NCBI GenBank assembly: GCA_030267565.1 | Contig: BRXU01000005.1 | Coordinates: forward strand, 2,838,001-2,902,000 | Direction of reading: 5' to 3' | DNA from: Pleodorina starrii | Lineage: Eukaryota; Chlorophyta; Chlorophyceae; Chlamydomonadales; Volvocaceae | DNA length: 64,000 nucleotides | In this document: one piece after another, positions 23,301 to 33,607 of the stretch | Layout: every line of letters starts with the position of its first letter | How positions within the stretch are numbered: position 1 is the first letter of the stretch | Notes under the pieces: model-generated | What the model was told of the DNA's origin: nothing | Database searches by the model: none | Seen by the model: only the letters and a program-made list of their open reading frames with translations | Program-made: the position numbers and the translations under genes

Positions 23301-24848
23301 GCCAGCCAGCTGGGGCCGCCGCCCCGCCCCGGCGCCCCCCAGTTTACTCAATACCCGTGCGTAATACGATGGAAGTTAGCGGGATCTTTCGGTCGATAAC
23401 GTTGCAGGCGCACGATATTTTGGGAGCGGTTCGTTAATCGCCGCCTCTTTCCGGCGAAGGCACGCAGTCGTTTCGCCACGACTCGCTCTATAACTGTGCA
23501 ACGTTTGATCATATTTTTATTTTTCGATTTACTGAGTATATGGCGTCCATGGTTTTGATTTTGTCCCTGTTTGCGGCTTGCCCTAGGCAGCTCGACATCC
23601 AAACATGGCGCAACAGATCATTTGAATCCAAAACACGTCTTGATTACTTCATATTTCCCCTAGTGTAGTACATCTTCAACGCGCGGCGGCGTGCAATATC
23701 AGCAGAGTCGAAGCCCGGCACGCCGTTAGCGCCGTTTGACGAAAGGCGGGCGGCGATTTGATGCCATCCAGCTGCTTGTCAGCAGGTTACGGCTTCAAGC
23801 TCAAACACATGTTATTACGGAAGGAGGGTGGGTCAAGGGGGCTGGGGCAGAAAAAGTCTGAATTGACACGAAGCCTGGGGAAGGGGCCTGAAGAGGAAAC
23901 CGAGCGGCGAGCGGAATGAGGAAAGCAAGCCAGAGTGCCGCTTGAGGCAGCGGAAGAGAGAAATGTCCAGGTTGAATTGCCAGATAGGGAGATCTCCAGC
24001 TTCAGTACAGGTAGACAGATAGACTGGGCGAAGGGCAAGGCCCCACAGGCCCCATGCCTGCAATGAGCGGTTCCTTCCACCTTCACCCAACCAGCCGCAC
24101 ACACCCATTATTCACCCCACCGACCGCGAGCCGATTCTGCACCCACAATACGGCATCCTCAACTCGCCGTCGCCACCGCTTCCTCCCAATCCACAAGGCA
24201 GGCGGGCAGCCCATCCCCGATAGGGCCCGCACCCCGCAGCAATGCTTTCAGGCATTCACCCGCGGTCCCCAGGGGCAGCCCAGCCCGTGCAGGCAGCGGA
24301 GCACGCCCACGTCGCCGTGCCGGGCGGTCTTCACATGCGACCAGCCAGCCACACCTGCACTTTCCGTTTAATAAAGAGTCCTGTAGACGGTGGACCCCAA
24401 AAAGACGAATGGTGAGCTGGTGAGCGCGGCTCTTGTAATGATGGCGGGTTGACCTCCACTGTCCACTCCACTGTCCACTCGGGGGGTGGGCTAGGGACTT
24501 CAGTAGGGTGAGGCACTGAGACTGCTGCCCAAAGAGCACACACGCCCCTGCACCAGTTGCCACTTGCCCTCGCTGCCCTTGCCGCGTCCGTGCGTCGGAC
24601 TCCACGCGGCCTGCCTCTCAGCGTTCAGCTCTCAGCACTGTGCGGTGGGAAAAAAGCGACACCGATACCACAACGGAAAGCCGGCGCCGCGAAGGTCCGC
24701 AAGGAAAGCCGCCGCCGGGCGAGCCGTGCGGCTGGCCGCAGCTTCGGGGGCTCACGTGCGGCTCACGTGTGTGGCACGTCTCTCTCCTGCATCAATCAAT
24801 CGCGCTCCTCCAGGCGTAGCGGCGATGGCCGATAGGTGATGCCCCCGA

Positions 24849-24876
24849 CGGGTTACCCACGTATAGGCCGGAGGAG
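24849..24876 (-). repeat. Interspersed repeat family A, copy 2 (partial)
   Basis: GGTTACCCACGTATAGGCCG in intergenic DNA. The internal half is missing. Confidence 0.6.
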
Positions 24877-26396
24877 AGGAGGGAAGGGTCCGAGTTCCAA
24901 GATTCCACCGCTGTGGGTGCCGCAGGCGAGGGACAGTGCACGAGGGGGGCCTTGGATTTGGAATGTGTGTCGCTGTTGTTCGCAACAGGAATTCGCGCAC
25001 GGCTCTGGCCGCCGTGCGCCGGGGGGCGGAAGGGAGGGCCTCACTCCACTCGACTCGACTCGCCGTAACACGCATACCGGTACCGTACTTGACGACACCG
25101 ACTCGATGCATGCTTGCATGATACTGAGCTGCATCTCGGCGCTGCAGTCAACGCCGCCGCCCTTCCGCCGTCTCCCGCTCCGTCACCCCCGTCCCTCCCT
25201 CCCCTCCCTCCCTCGCAGCGGTTCCCGCCCGTGCAGCAGCCCAAACTCCAACCCCAGCATTGCAGGCGAGTGTGAGCAACCAAGCATCCGCGTTGGAGCG
25301 ACAAAAAACATACGGTACTGGTAGTCTAGACAGCGCGGTACGACAGTCAAGGCGCGCCCCAAGCGCTGCCCAAGCAACGCCCGCCGCCTCAAAATCGCGC
25401 ACATAGCTGCCAAAACCCTGAAAAACAGCATACCAACCACCACACCACACCCGTCCATACATCCAATGCCGTTTTTGCCACCTGCACCACCACCCAAAGC
25501 CACCGCCGCCGCTGCTCCCCGGTTCTCCCTCCGCACCCCACCACAACTACCACCATAACGCCATCCGCATCATCCACCCTGCCCGCGCCCGGCACCGCAC
25601 CGCGTAGGGATACCCCGCACCCCCCTTTGCAAACAAACTCCCCAGTCGTTTGGCATTAGCACAAGCGACAGCGACAGCGACCGACCCGTAAAAAGTCTCA
25701 CATGCGGCCCCGCGGCGCCGAGAGCGCTGCGCGACCTGACGGGCCCCGACGGGCGCTGCACGCAGCGGGGTCACATCGGGCCCAGCTGCCGCGGAGCCGC
25801 GGGGCCGCAGCGCCCTTCACTCCGAGGCGCCTCCGCAGCCACAGCCACAGACCCGCCGCCGCCGCCGCCGCCGGGGGGGGGGGGCGCGTGCAGCCGCCGT
25901 GACCGCAGCACGACGCGACGAAGCGAAAAGTCCCCCTGGTGCCCACACGACGTCCCGCTCGGCCACCCGCTCCGCTCCGCTCAGCTCAGCCCGCCACTGC
26001 GGCCTGCCTGCTACCTCCCACTCTAGGCCGCACACGCCACATGCCACACGATCGCTGCAGGACAAAAGCTGCGCGGCAAAGGAATCCAGCGCTGCACAGT
26101 TCACCGCCCTCCTGGATGACCGTCCGTCAAGAGGTGGTGGTGCCAGTGGCGGCGGCGGCGGCGGTCCCATTGTCGCAACGCGGCGGCCGATTGCGGCGGC
26201 AGGACCCCGACAGGATCGATCGGGGCCGGATCGACCGGGGCCGGATCGATCGGGGCCAGGTGGAGCTCGGGTGCTCCTTCACCCTTCACCCTCCGCGCCG
26301 AGCTGCAGCAGACACCACCACCCAGCCCCCAGCCCCCAGTCACCCAGCTTCCAGTCACAACCAACCCGCTCCCTCCTGCGCCGGTCCTCCTTGCCC

Positions 26397-26423
26397 GGTG
26401 CGGTATCTTCTTTTTTAACCCCC
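26397..26423 (+). repeat. Interspersed repeat family B, copy 4 (partial)
   Basis: GGTGCGGTATCTTCTTTTTT in DNA beyond the RING stop codon. Confidence 0.6.
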
Positions 26424-26894
26424 CTTGCCCTGTGCCTCACACGCCCGGGACACCACACCCGCATCTGCCTCCTGCTCTGGAGATGGCTCTCATGATGCCG
26501 TACGACACCTGCAAAAACGCACACACACACTGACGCACACGGGTACACGGATACACACACCTACACACACAGACACACCTTGTCTTCTCGCATCGCCCTA
26601 CCCCACCCTCCACCCGACCCACCCGGCCGCCCCCGTTTCGGCCCCCATTGCCAACGAAGCAGCGCCGCGCAGCGTGACGCAACACCCCCCCCCTTTGTCC
26701 GCCGCCTCGGGAGACAGCCAGAGCCTTACCAGAGCCCACTCGCGAGCCCAGGCCCCACTTTAAACGCCTTTCCTTTCCATTCCTCTCCTCTCCTCGCCCG
26801 CCACTCCCCTTCCAACGCCTCCCTCAATCCCTCCTCCTCCGTCCTCCTCCTCCCTTTGCTCCTCCTCCGTCCTCCTCCTCCTCCTCCTCCTCCT

Positions 26895-29800
26895 CTAGAA
26901 GTCCGTCCGCACATCCACGTGGCTCACCACCTCCACACGGCACATGGGGCACACCCCCGACCTGTCCAACACCTGAGCCGCGCACGGCCCACACATCACC
27001 AGGTGACCACACGGAATCAGCAGAGTCGTCTTGAGCGCCGCCATGCAGGCGATACACGCGTGGTCGTCGTCCAGGTCAGGTGCCCCGGCGCCAGGCGCCG
27101 GCGGCAGAGCCGCCGCCGGCGGCGGCAGCGCCGCCGGCGGTGCAGCGCCGGCTGCGCCGGCTCCGCCGGCGGCGGCGGCGGCGGCGGCTCCGCCGCCGCC
27201 GCTGCCGCGGCCCGTCGCCTCGTCTCTCAGCGCCAACGCCGCGTCCAGCACTTGCTGCAACTCGGAGAGAGATTCGGCGGTGCGGGGGGTGGGCACCGGC
27301 ACCGGCACCGGCACCGGCGCGGGGACGGTGATGGGGACGGGCGGCGCGCCGAACGCGCCCGGCGGTCGGAGATGCGGGATGTAGGGGGCCGGGGCGGCGG
27401 CGGCGGCGGCGGCGGCCGGGACGGGGGCGGGGGCTCCGGCGATGGAGCGGTAGGACCAGGTGGAGCCCGGGACGGGGGCGGGGCCGGGGGTGGGGGCGGG
27501 CGCTGGGGCGGGGCCGGGGAGCGCGATGGGTGCGCGTGGGGCAGCGGCGCCTGATGGGGAGGGGGCATTGGAGGGGCGTAGGGAGGGAGGGAGGGGCGCA
27601 GGGAGGGAGGGAGGGAGGGAAAAGCGTCACCGCGGGGCGGGGCGGGGCTTAGGGCTTTAAGGGTAATAAACGGCGGTGCGAGGAGGAGGAGGAGGAGGAG
27701 GAGGACAAGTGTCCGTGAGTGTACATGGGGTGGCGACGAGGCGAGAGGCAGGGGGAGCATGGCGTGGCGGGGGCGCGCGTTGTGCGTCGGCTGACAGGGT
27801 CGGCGACAGGGTCATCTCCAACCGGTGAGTCGCGACTCGCGAGCCAACCCCGCGAAGTTGCGCCGTCCCCCAGCCCAGCGGGCGGGTCTGTGTCGGTGCT
27901 TCTGGGTGTCCCAGGGCCTTCCCAGAGCCTCCTACGCCCTCGCCTCCCTCGCCTCCTTCCCTCGCCTCCCTCCCTCCCTCGCCTCTCTCCTCACCCGAGG
28001 TCCCCGCCGCCGCCGCCGCCGCCGCGTGTCCCGTCGGCGGCGCCCTCGTCGGCGCCACCGCCACCGCCGAGCCAGTTCCGGCGCCGTACGCCGACAGCAG
28101 CCGCGCCCCACGCACCCGGTCCGCCTCGCTGGTGGCAGCGATTACCATTTCATCCTGTCATTTCAGTTAGGTGGGTGGGTGGGTTGGTAGGTGGGTGGGT
28201 GGGTTGGTATGTTGGTATGTAGGTATGTAGGTATGTAGGTAGGTAGGTATGTAGGTAGGTAGGTAGGTAGGTAGGGCGGCGGTGGCACGAAGCGCCGCAT
28301 TATTCTTCGGTTGGACGGACTGATCTGAAGCAGCCCAACCAATCCAACCAACCTGATCAGACCCAATCAGCCCAATCGCGACCAAACAACCTTAACCACC
28401 ACCACCACCACCGCCGGTCCCTCTCCGAATTGAGAGAGGTGTCGGCCCCGGCACGGTCTCTTGCGCCGCCCCGCCCTGCCCCCCCCCCCCGGGTCCCCCC
28501 GCGCGGGCGCCTACCTCCCAGGCCGTGCAGCTGCCATCCGGCGCCGTCACCGCCCACTCCCCGCGTCCCTCGCCCCCCAGCGAGCTCGTGAGGGTGAAGC
28601 CCAGCGGCTGCAGCGCCTCCGCCACGGTGAGGAAGGTGGTGCGGGTGCGGAAGCCGCCGCTGGTCAGCTGCACGTCGCCGTTGGGGCGGACCTTTGGGGG
28701 CGGGTGGGGGGCGGGGGGCAGCGCCAGGGAGGGAGAGGGGGACCCAAGTTGAGGATTGGTTTTAGGGTTGGTTTAGGGTTTCAGGGGTTATTCAGGGGTT
28801 ATTGTAGGGAGTGTGGTAGTTTAGGGTAAGGGGGGAGTGGTTCAGGGTTTAGGGTTGTTAGGGGGCGAGGGAGGCACCCAGGACAGGTAATATATTTCTA
28901 GTCCGGCGTGGTGCAAACCGCACATCCCTGCCTGCTCCCTCAGGCTCGTTGGCCAACTGGCCAGACCACCCCATCCGCGTGCGCGCGCGCCCGCCCGCCC
29001 GGGCGCCCTATGGATGTGTATGTGGGGTTGTGGGCCCTATGGATGAGTATGTGGGCCCTATGGATGTGGATGTGGGGAGGAGCGAATCCGCACACGGACA
29101 GTCTGCGACAGTGCAGTTCACTCACATTCGCACATGCACACACACATGCACGCACGCACGCCCGCACGCACACATGCACACACACGCACGCGCGCGCACA
29201 AACACACCCGCACCCACGCCCGCCCGCCCGCTCTCACCACGACAACGTCCGTCTTGTGGAAGCGCATGCACACGTTGCCGCCGGCGTTCTTGTGAACCTG
29301 TCCGGTGGGGGAGTAGGTAGGCAGGTAGGTAGGCAGGTAGGTAGGTAGGTTGGGGGCCGTAGCGAGGGCCGAGACGCGGGGAGGAGGGGACTGAAGAGTC
29401 CCCAAACGCGCCAAATGGTACTGTTGCCCCGGTTGCCCCGGTTGCAGCAGATAGGTCGTGTCGTGTCGTGTCATGTCTCATGCAACAGTCATGTCATGCC
29501 ACAGCGACACAGCGACACCAGGTGTCAGATACCCGGTACACGGTTACCTGGTGGACCCTGTCTCCCACCCTCTCCCGCCCTCTCCCGCCCTCTCCCCCCC
29601 TGCAGCGACTACCCTCCCTCCCAACCCCCAGCCCTTCCGGCTACAGCGTCCGCAGGATTCCCTGTTTCGTTCTTGCCCTACCCTCTTCAACCCGCCCGCC
29701 CTGATGCGCTGGGCTGGCGCCGGGCAGGCCTCTGCCGGAGGTGCCCAACCCCTCCCCACCTCCTCTTCCTCTTCCCACCCCCCCCCGCGCCCCCTCCCAA

Positions 29801-30696
29801 GCCCCAGACGTTGTCGCCGACCAACGGCTTCCGCCGCCTTTCAGCGCCCACCCAGAACGGCCCACAGCCCATCGGACACAATTCTCAACGGCCCTGGCCC
29901 CGGCCACCCACTTACCTACCCAGACCTGGCTACCCCACCACCCGCCCTCGGCCGCCCCACCTCAACGCGCCCACGTCCCTGCACTCGCGCGCTGCACCCC
30001 GGACCACCGCCGCCGCCGCCGCCGCCGCCGCCGCTTCCGGCTGTCGCGCCGGGAACTCAATCAACCCGTGCCCTTCGCCGTCACCGAGCCACGCACAATC
30101 GCACATCCGTCCCCATCCTTTTTATGACACTGCGCAGCGCTGACAAGTGGCCCCTCCCCCCCTGGCGCCAGCGCCCCCTTCCCCGCAAGCCCCAACGTCC
30201 CACGCGGCTTCAGACCGACGAACAAGATGTTGGCTCTCCCTACCGCCAGCCACCCCCCCCCCCGGCCTTCCTCCCTCCCGCCACTCGGTTTCCGAGTCCA
30301 GCGTAAGAGGCCTCCGCTCGCAGCTTCCATCAGGTTCTGCTAGCTTCCGCTTACCTTCTGGAAGGTCTGATAGTAGGTGTCCGAGATGGGCCTGCCCTCA
30401 GCGTCGTGGGTCTGGGGCCGCGGGGCGCGCGGCGAGGCCGCGTTCGCCTGCAAGATGTTGTACGGCGCACGGCTGGGCCCAGCAGCGGCCCCCAACCCCC
30501 CGGCCAGGGCCCCAATTGGACGGGGGAGGGCTGCCGGCACGGGCCGTGGGGCTGGGGCGGAGGGCGCGGCGGCGCGGCGGGGAGCGGCGGAGGACGCGGC
30601 CGCTGCGGGCGCCGGTGCCGGTGTGGGACCCTTCTTCTTTTGCTTCGGTGCAACGGTGACCCATTCGTCGTCGGAGGCTTCGGGGTCGCCGTTCAT
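26895..30696 (-). CDS. C-terminal RING-finger (C3HC4) protein, probable E3 ubiquitin ligase
   Basis: Five exons join in frame: 30696-30355, 29297-29238, 28691-28515, 28154-27995, 27550-26895 (464 aa, TAG). The N-terminus starts with an acidic SDDEWVTV stretch, then a KQKKK cluster and an Ala/Pro-rich linker. Exons 2 and 3 encode a compact, non-repetitive block of about 80 residues (VHKNAGGNVCMRFHKTDVVV, then RPNGDVQLTSGGFRTRTTF, then VAEALQPLGFTL) that looks like a folded domain I cannot name. After an Ala/Pro/Gly linker, the C-terminus carries CIAC...CGHLVMCGPC...CPMC, with all eight C3HC4 zinc ligands. C-terminal RINGs of this kind recruit E2 enzymes to ubiquitylate partners, but substrate and location are unknown. 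Exon 3 uses an AAAG acceptor, slightly unusual. Introns contain a GGTA minisatellite and telomere-like repeats. Confidence 0.85.
26910..27062 (-). other. RING-HC zinc finger
   Basis: Spacing is C-x2-C-x11-C-x-H-x3-C-x2-C-x10-C-x2-C, within the range for C3HC4 RINGs. It resembles RINGs that lie at the very C-terminus of IAP-like and MAPL-like ligases. About ten residues follow before the stop. Confidence 0.88.
28168..28275. repeat. GGTA/GGTATGTA minisatellite in an intron
   Basis: About 108 bases of GGTGGGT, GGTATGT and GGTAGGTA units lie just upstream (on the minus strand) of the acceptor of exon 4 of the RING gene. A shorter relative (GGCAGGTAGGTA) is at 29312-29350 in the preceding intron. 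Confidence 0.85.
28752..28862 (+). repeat. Degenerate telomere-like TTTAGGG tract inside an intron
   Basis: GGTTTTAGGGTTGGTTTAGGG is followed by several diverged TTTAGGG/TTCAGGG units. The plus-strand orientation matches the green-algal telomere motif TTTTAGGG. It lies in an intron of the RING gene, so it is interstitial and probably a scar or slippage product. Shorter tracts are at 12427-12460 and 59566-59583. Confidence 0.6.
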
Positions 30697-33607
30697 GCCC
30701 GCGAGGATGGCGAATGCCCCGCCGGCGCCGGTGCCAGGGCCCTCGTCGTCCTCCTCCTCTTCCCCAGACTCAAATGCTTTAGGGTCGTATTCTGGAAAGC
30801 CGTCATCACGTCTTTCGTTTGACGGCCCACCGGGACGGCCTGCCAGGTTGCGGCAAAGGATGAACAGTTTTGCGCCGATGCAACTCCGTCGCTAAAGCAC
30901 CAACTCAGCCATTGTCCGAGCTTCCATGAGCATATGCACAAACGACCTGATGCAATCATCGGAGCTATATGGGCTGTCGGCCGAGGGGAGACTGCACTAA
31001 GTGACGGTCCTAGAGCGGTGAGCCTGGAGCCTCAGTCACAACCCACCATGAGACCAGTCATTACGTGGCGGCTCAGGATGCTGCGCTAACAAGTTGGCGA
31101 GGGAAGTCTTTGTCTTTGGCTTCGGGTTTGGCATTTTGCAACGCTGCTAGCACTACCTCACATGCATGTGTCAAAGCTAAGAGAACACTTCCAATTTACG
31201 CATAAGTAAGCGCCCTGGAACCGATAATGCTGGGCGTGGTCCTTGTGCTGTGGACGGTTGTTCCGTGCTGCGCCGTCGTCCGGTACGTAGTCGTTACGTT
31301 TATCCCCAAAGCTTCGCCAGCTGCTTCCACGCAATCAGGCGCAAACATATGCCATTTCATTACCCCTGGCCCCCTTCCCCCTTTTTGCCGCGGGCCGCTT
31401 TCACGTTTCAGACCTTGTGTTTCGTCAAGTCCTAGAAGTCTGTTCCCGCCGTCAAAAATCTCTCCTGGCGTATGCACCTCTGCCGCACCCCCAAACCTCA
31501 AAGCCCACAAAGATTCCGCAAAATCTTACTCCGATCCGTCGCGAACCACGCTGCCTGCTGTTCTGCCGTGTTCTGCCTGGGAGATCCTGTCATGTGAGAT
31601 CCGGTCGTCCCCGCTCAGATGCGGAAGCTGCAGGTCACGCGGCATGTCTGTCTCGCTGTCTGGCCCAATGCAGCTGCCCGCGAGGGACATACACCGCGCA
31701 GGGGGGGGCCAACCAAGACCCCGCCCGCATCGGGGGGTAAATCAAGACCCTACCGCATCGGTGGAACGGGGGCCCGCGTGGAGACGAAAGGGGGAAGAGG
31801 GAACCCAATGTCTCCAGTGCCCAGGCAGCAGGTCTCCAGTGTCCAGGCGGCAGTCGTCGCTCTTGTTGCAATGGGGCAGGAGGCAGCGTCGGCAACAGAA
31901 CGGGGCATCTCCCAGCGCCCTCCTTTTGGCCGCCCGACAGAAGACCAGGCCTTTACTTCCGACTGCTCCAGGCGCCGCCCTAGTCGGCAGCACTGCCCAC
32001 CCCACGACACCGCCGGCATACCTCTTGAGCGCGCTGTGAGGAACAGCGACTACGGTACTTTACACGTCCTGCAGGCCACCGCTGCGGCTGAACAGCCTGC
32101 CCTGACCGTTCCTGGGCAGGTCACGGGGGCCTGAGCGCACCCACACCCCCAGTGTCGGGGGCGCATGCGTGCCGACCGCGGCACATGACAGCCCAACCCT
32201 ATACCCATGGCGAAGGACCCCTCCCCCCACCCCCGACAAGGCCGCCACAAGTCCTCCCAACTCCCTCTTCTCTACGCGCTGCCCAATCCGCCCCTCCCTG
32301 CCTCCCTGCCTCACAAGTCGCCAGCAGGGTTGCGCCAGGGCAGCTGCCTCCTCGAACTCCCACAAGTGATGCCCGTGGTCGCCCAGCTCCGGAACCAGCT
32401 CCGGAACCGGACCCCGCCGGCAGCTCATCACGCGCCCCCTCCCCCCTCGGCCGATTGCTGCCTACCGCCGCCGCAAGCCAAGCCGCAAAAGCGCCAGCCA
32501 CGCCACCACCGAGGCAGGCGCTGGCGCCGGCAGCGGCCACACCTAGCCACACGGGGAGAGGGGGCGGAAACGCTTCCGTTGCGTCCGCCAGCCGCTGCGC
32601 GCCTGCGGCTCGGCCCCCAAGCTTTCCGCGCACCTTCCCCCTTTTTCCCCGGCGAGGAGGAAGCGCTTGGTCTTTTGAGAACGTTTGGCCTTTGAGGGCT
32701 CCTTTCACCGCTGCGCACGGTTTAAGGGCGGCCCGGTCCCCCTGCCACCCCACGCGGTTAAGGAGACCTCCCAGGCTCACTGCTGCCACTGCCGCAGCCG
32801 CTGGCAAGGAAAGGTGTGCCTGGCGCTGTTCACCGCCGCCGACACCGCCGCCGCGGCCTGGGTTGCCCCTTTCCAAACGCCCGGGCGTGCCGATCCTGCC
32901 TCCCAGGTCCCAGCTCCCATGCCTCTCCGCTCCCCAGCTCCCTCCCTGCCGCCGCGCAGTCCCAAACAGGCAACGCACCTTCCTCCCCAACAAATAAAGC
33001 GGTGGAGACGCCGCTCTTGTGTAGTCAGCTCACCCAACCTCCGCCCGCCTCCAAAGTCCCGCTTTCAAAGTCCGACAAAATGTCAGTTGGAATACAGTAA
33101 ACACACATACACACACGCACGTACACCGACGCGCACGTGCGCTATCCTGCCGACCAAAGCACACACCACACTCGCTCTCCGCAGCCAACTCCGACCACCA
33201 ACGGCAGCGGAAGGCACATTTGGGGACAGGCTGACTCCGGCATCGCCTGGACTGGCCAGGCCGCCACCTCCCGCCCACCCTCCGGGCGGCGAGAGGCGCC
33301 CCGTCCAACCACTCCCCTTCCTCCCCGCTCCCTCGCCTCGGCCCCTCCTCCCCCTATATCCGCCCCCCCGGCTCACCGTCTCTCCCCCCTCCCTCGACTC
33401 TCCACGACGTCTCTCTCAGCCTGTCTGCCCGGCCATTGAGTCAACCTTACCCCTGCCCTCCCGCTCCTTCGCCCATGCCACTGCTCTCGCCTTCTTTCCA
33501 CCTTCTTTCTTTCCGCCATCTCGCCACTCGTCTTATTGCCCCTCCCTCGCTACCACTTGCCACCACTTGCCACCACTCCGCCACCACTCCGCCACCACTC
33601 GCCACCT
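30697..33607. other. Intergenic, between RING and LPAAT genes
   Basis: 2.9 kb between the RING 5' end and the LPAAT stop, both on the minus strand. Frames of 60-310 codons on both strands are Pro/Ser/Ala-rich and lack motifs. I read them as shadows of GC-rich DNA. The first few hundred bases should hold the RING promoter and 5' UTR, and the last part the LPAAT 3' UTR. 33540-33605 is a short CCACCACTTG/CCGCCACCACT tandem repeat. Confidence 0.5.

Larger units (their letters stand above)
20360..26894. other. Long intergenic region, no recognised gene
   Basis: 6.5 kb between the ends of two convergent genes. No open frame shows a family motif or consistent splice structure. 20620-20643 is a (TGAC)n microsatellite. 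21.6-23.7 kb is AT-richer with mixed short frames and could be decayed transposon DNA. 24849-24876 and 26397-26423 are partial copies of repeat families A and B. 26510-26580 is CA-rich. The last 1-2 kb likely includes the 3' UTR of the RING gene (-). Confidence 0.45.

Noticed and set aside
23222..23351. Minus-strand segment AGGHTPLRAALCG resembling an ankyrin repeat
   Set aside because: A single partial unit with no neighbouring repeats or splice structure.
26580..27554. 324-codon plus-strand frame opposite the RING exon
   Set aside because: Antisense of the RING-coding exon and its 3' flank, Pro/Arg-only composition.
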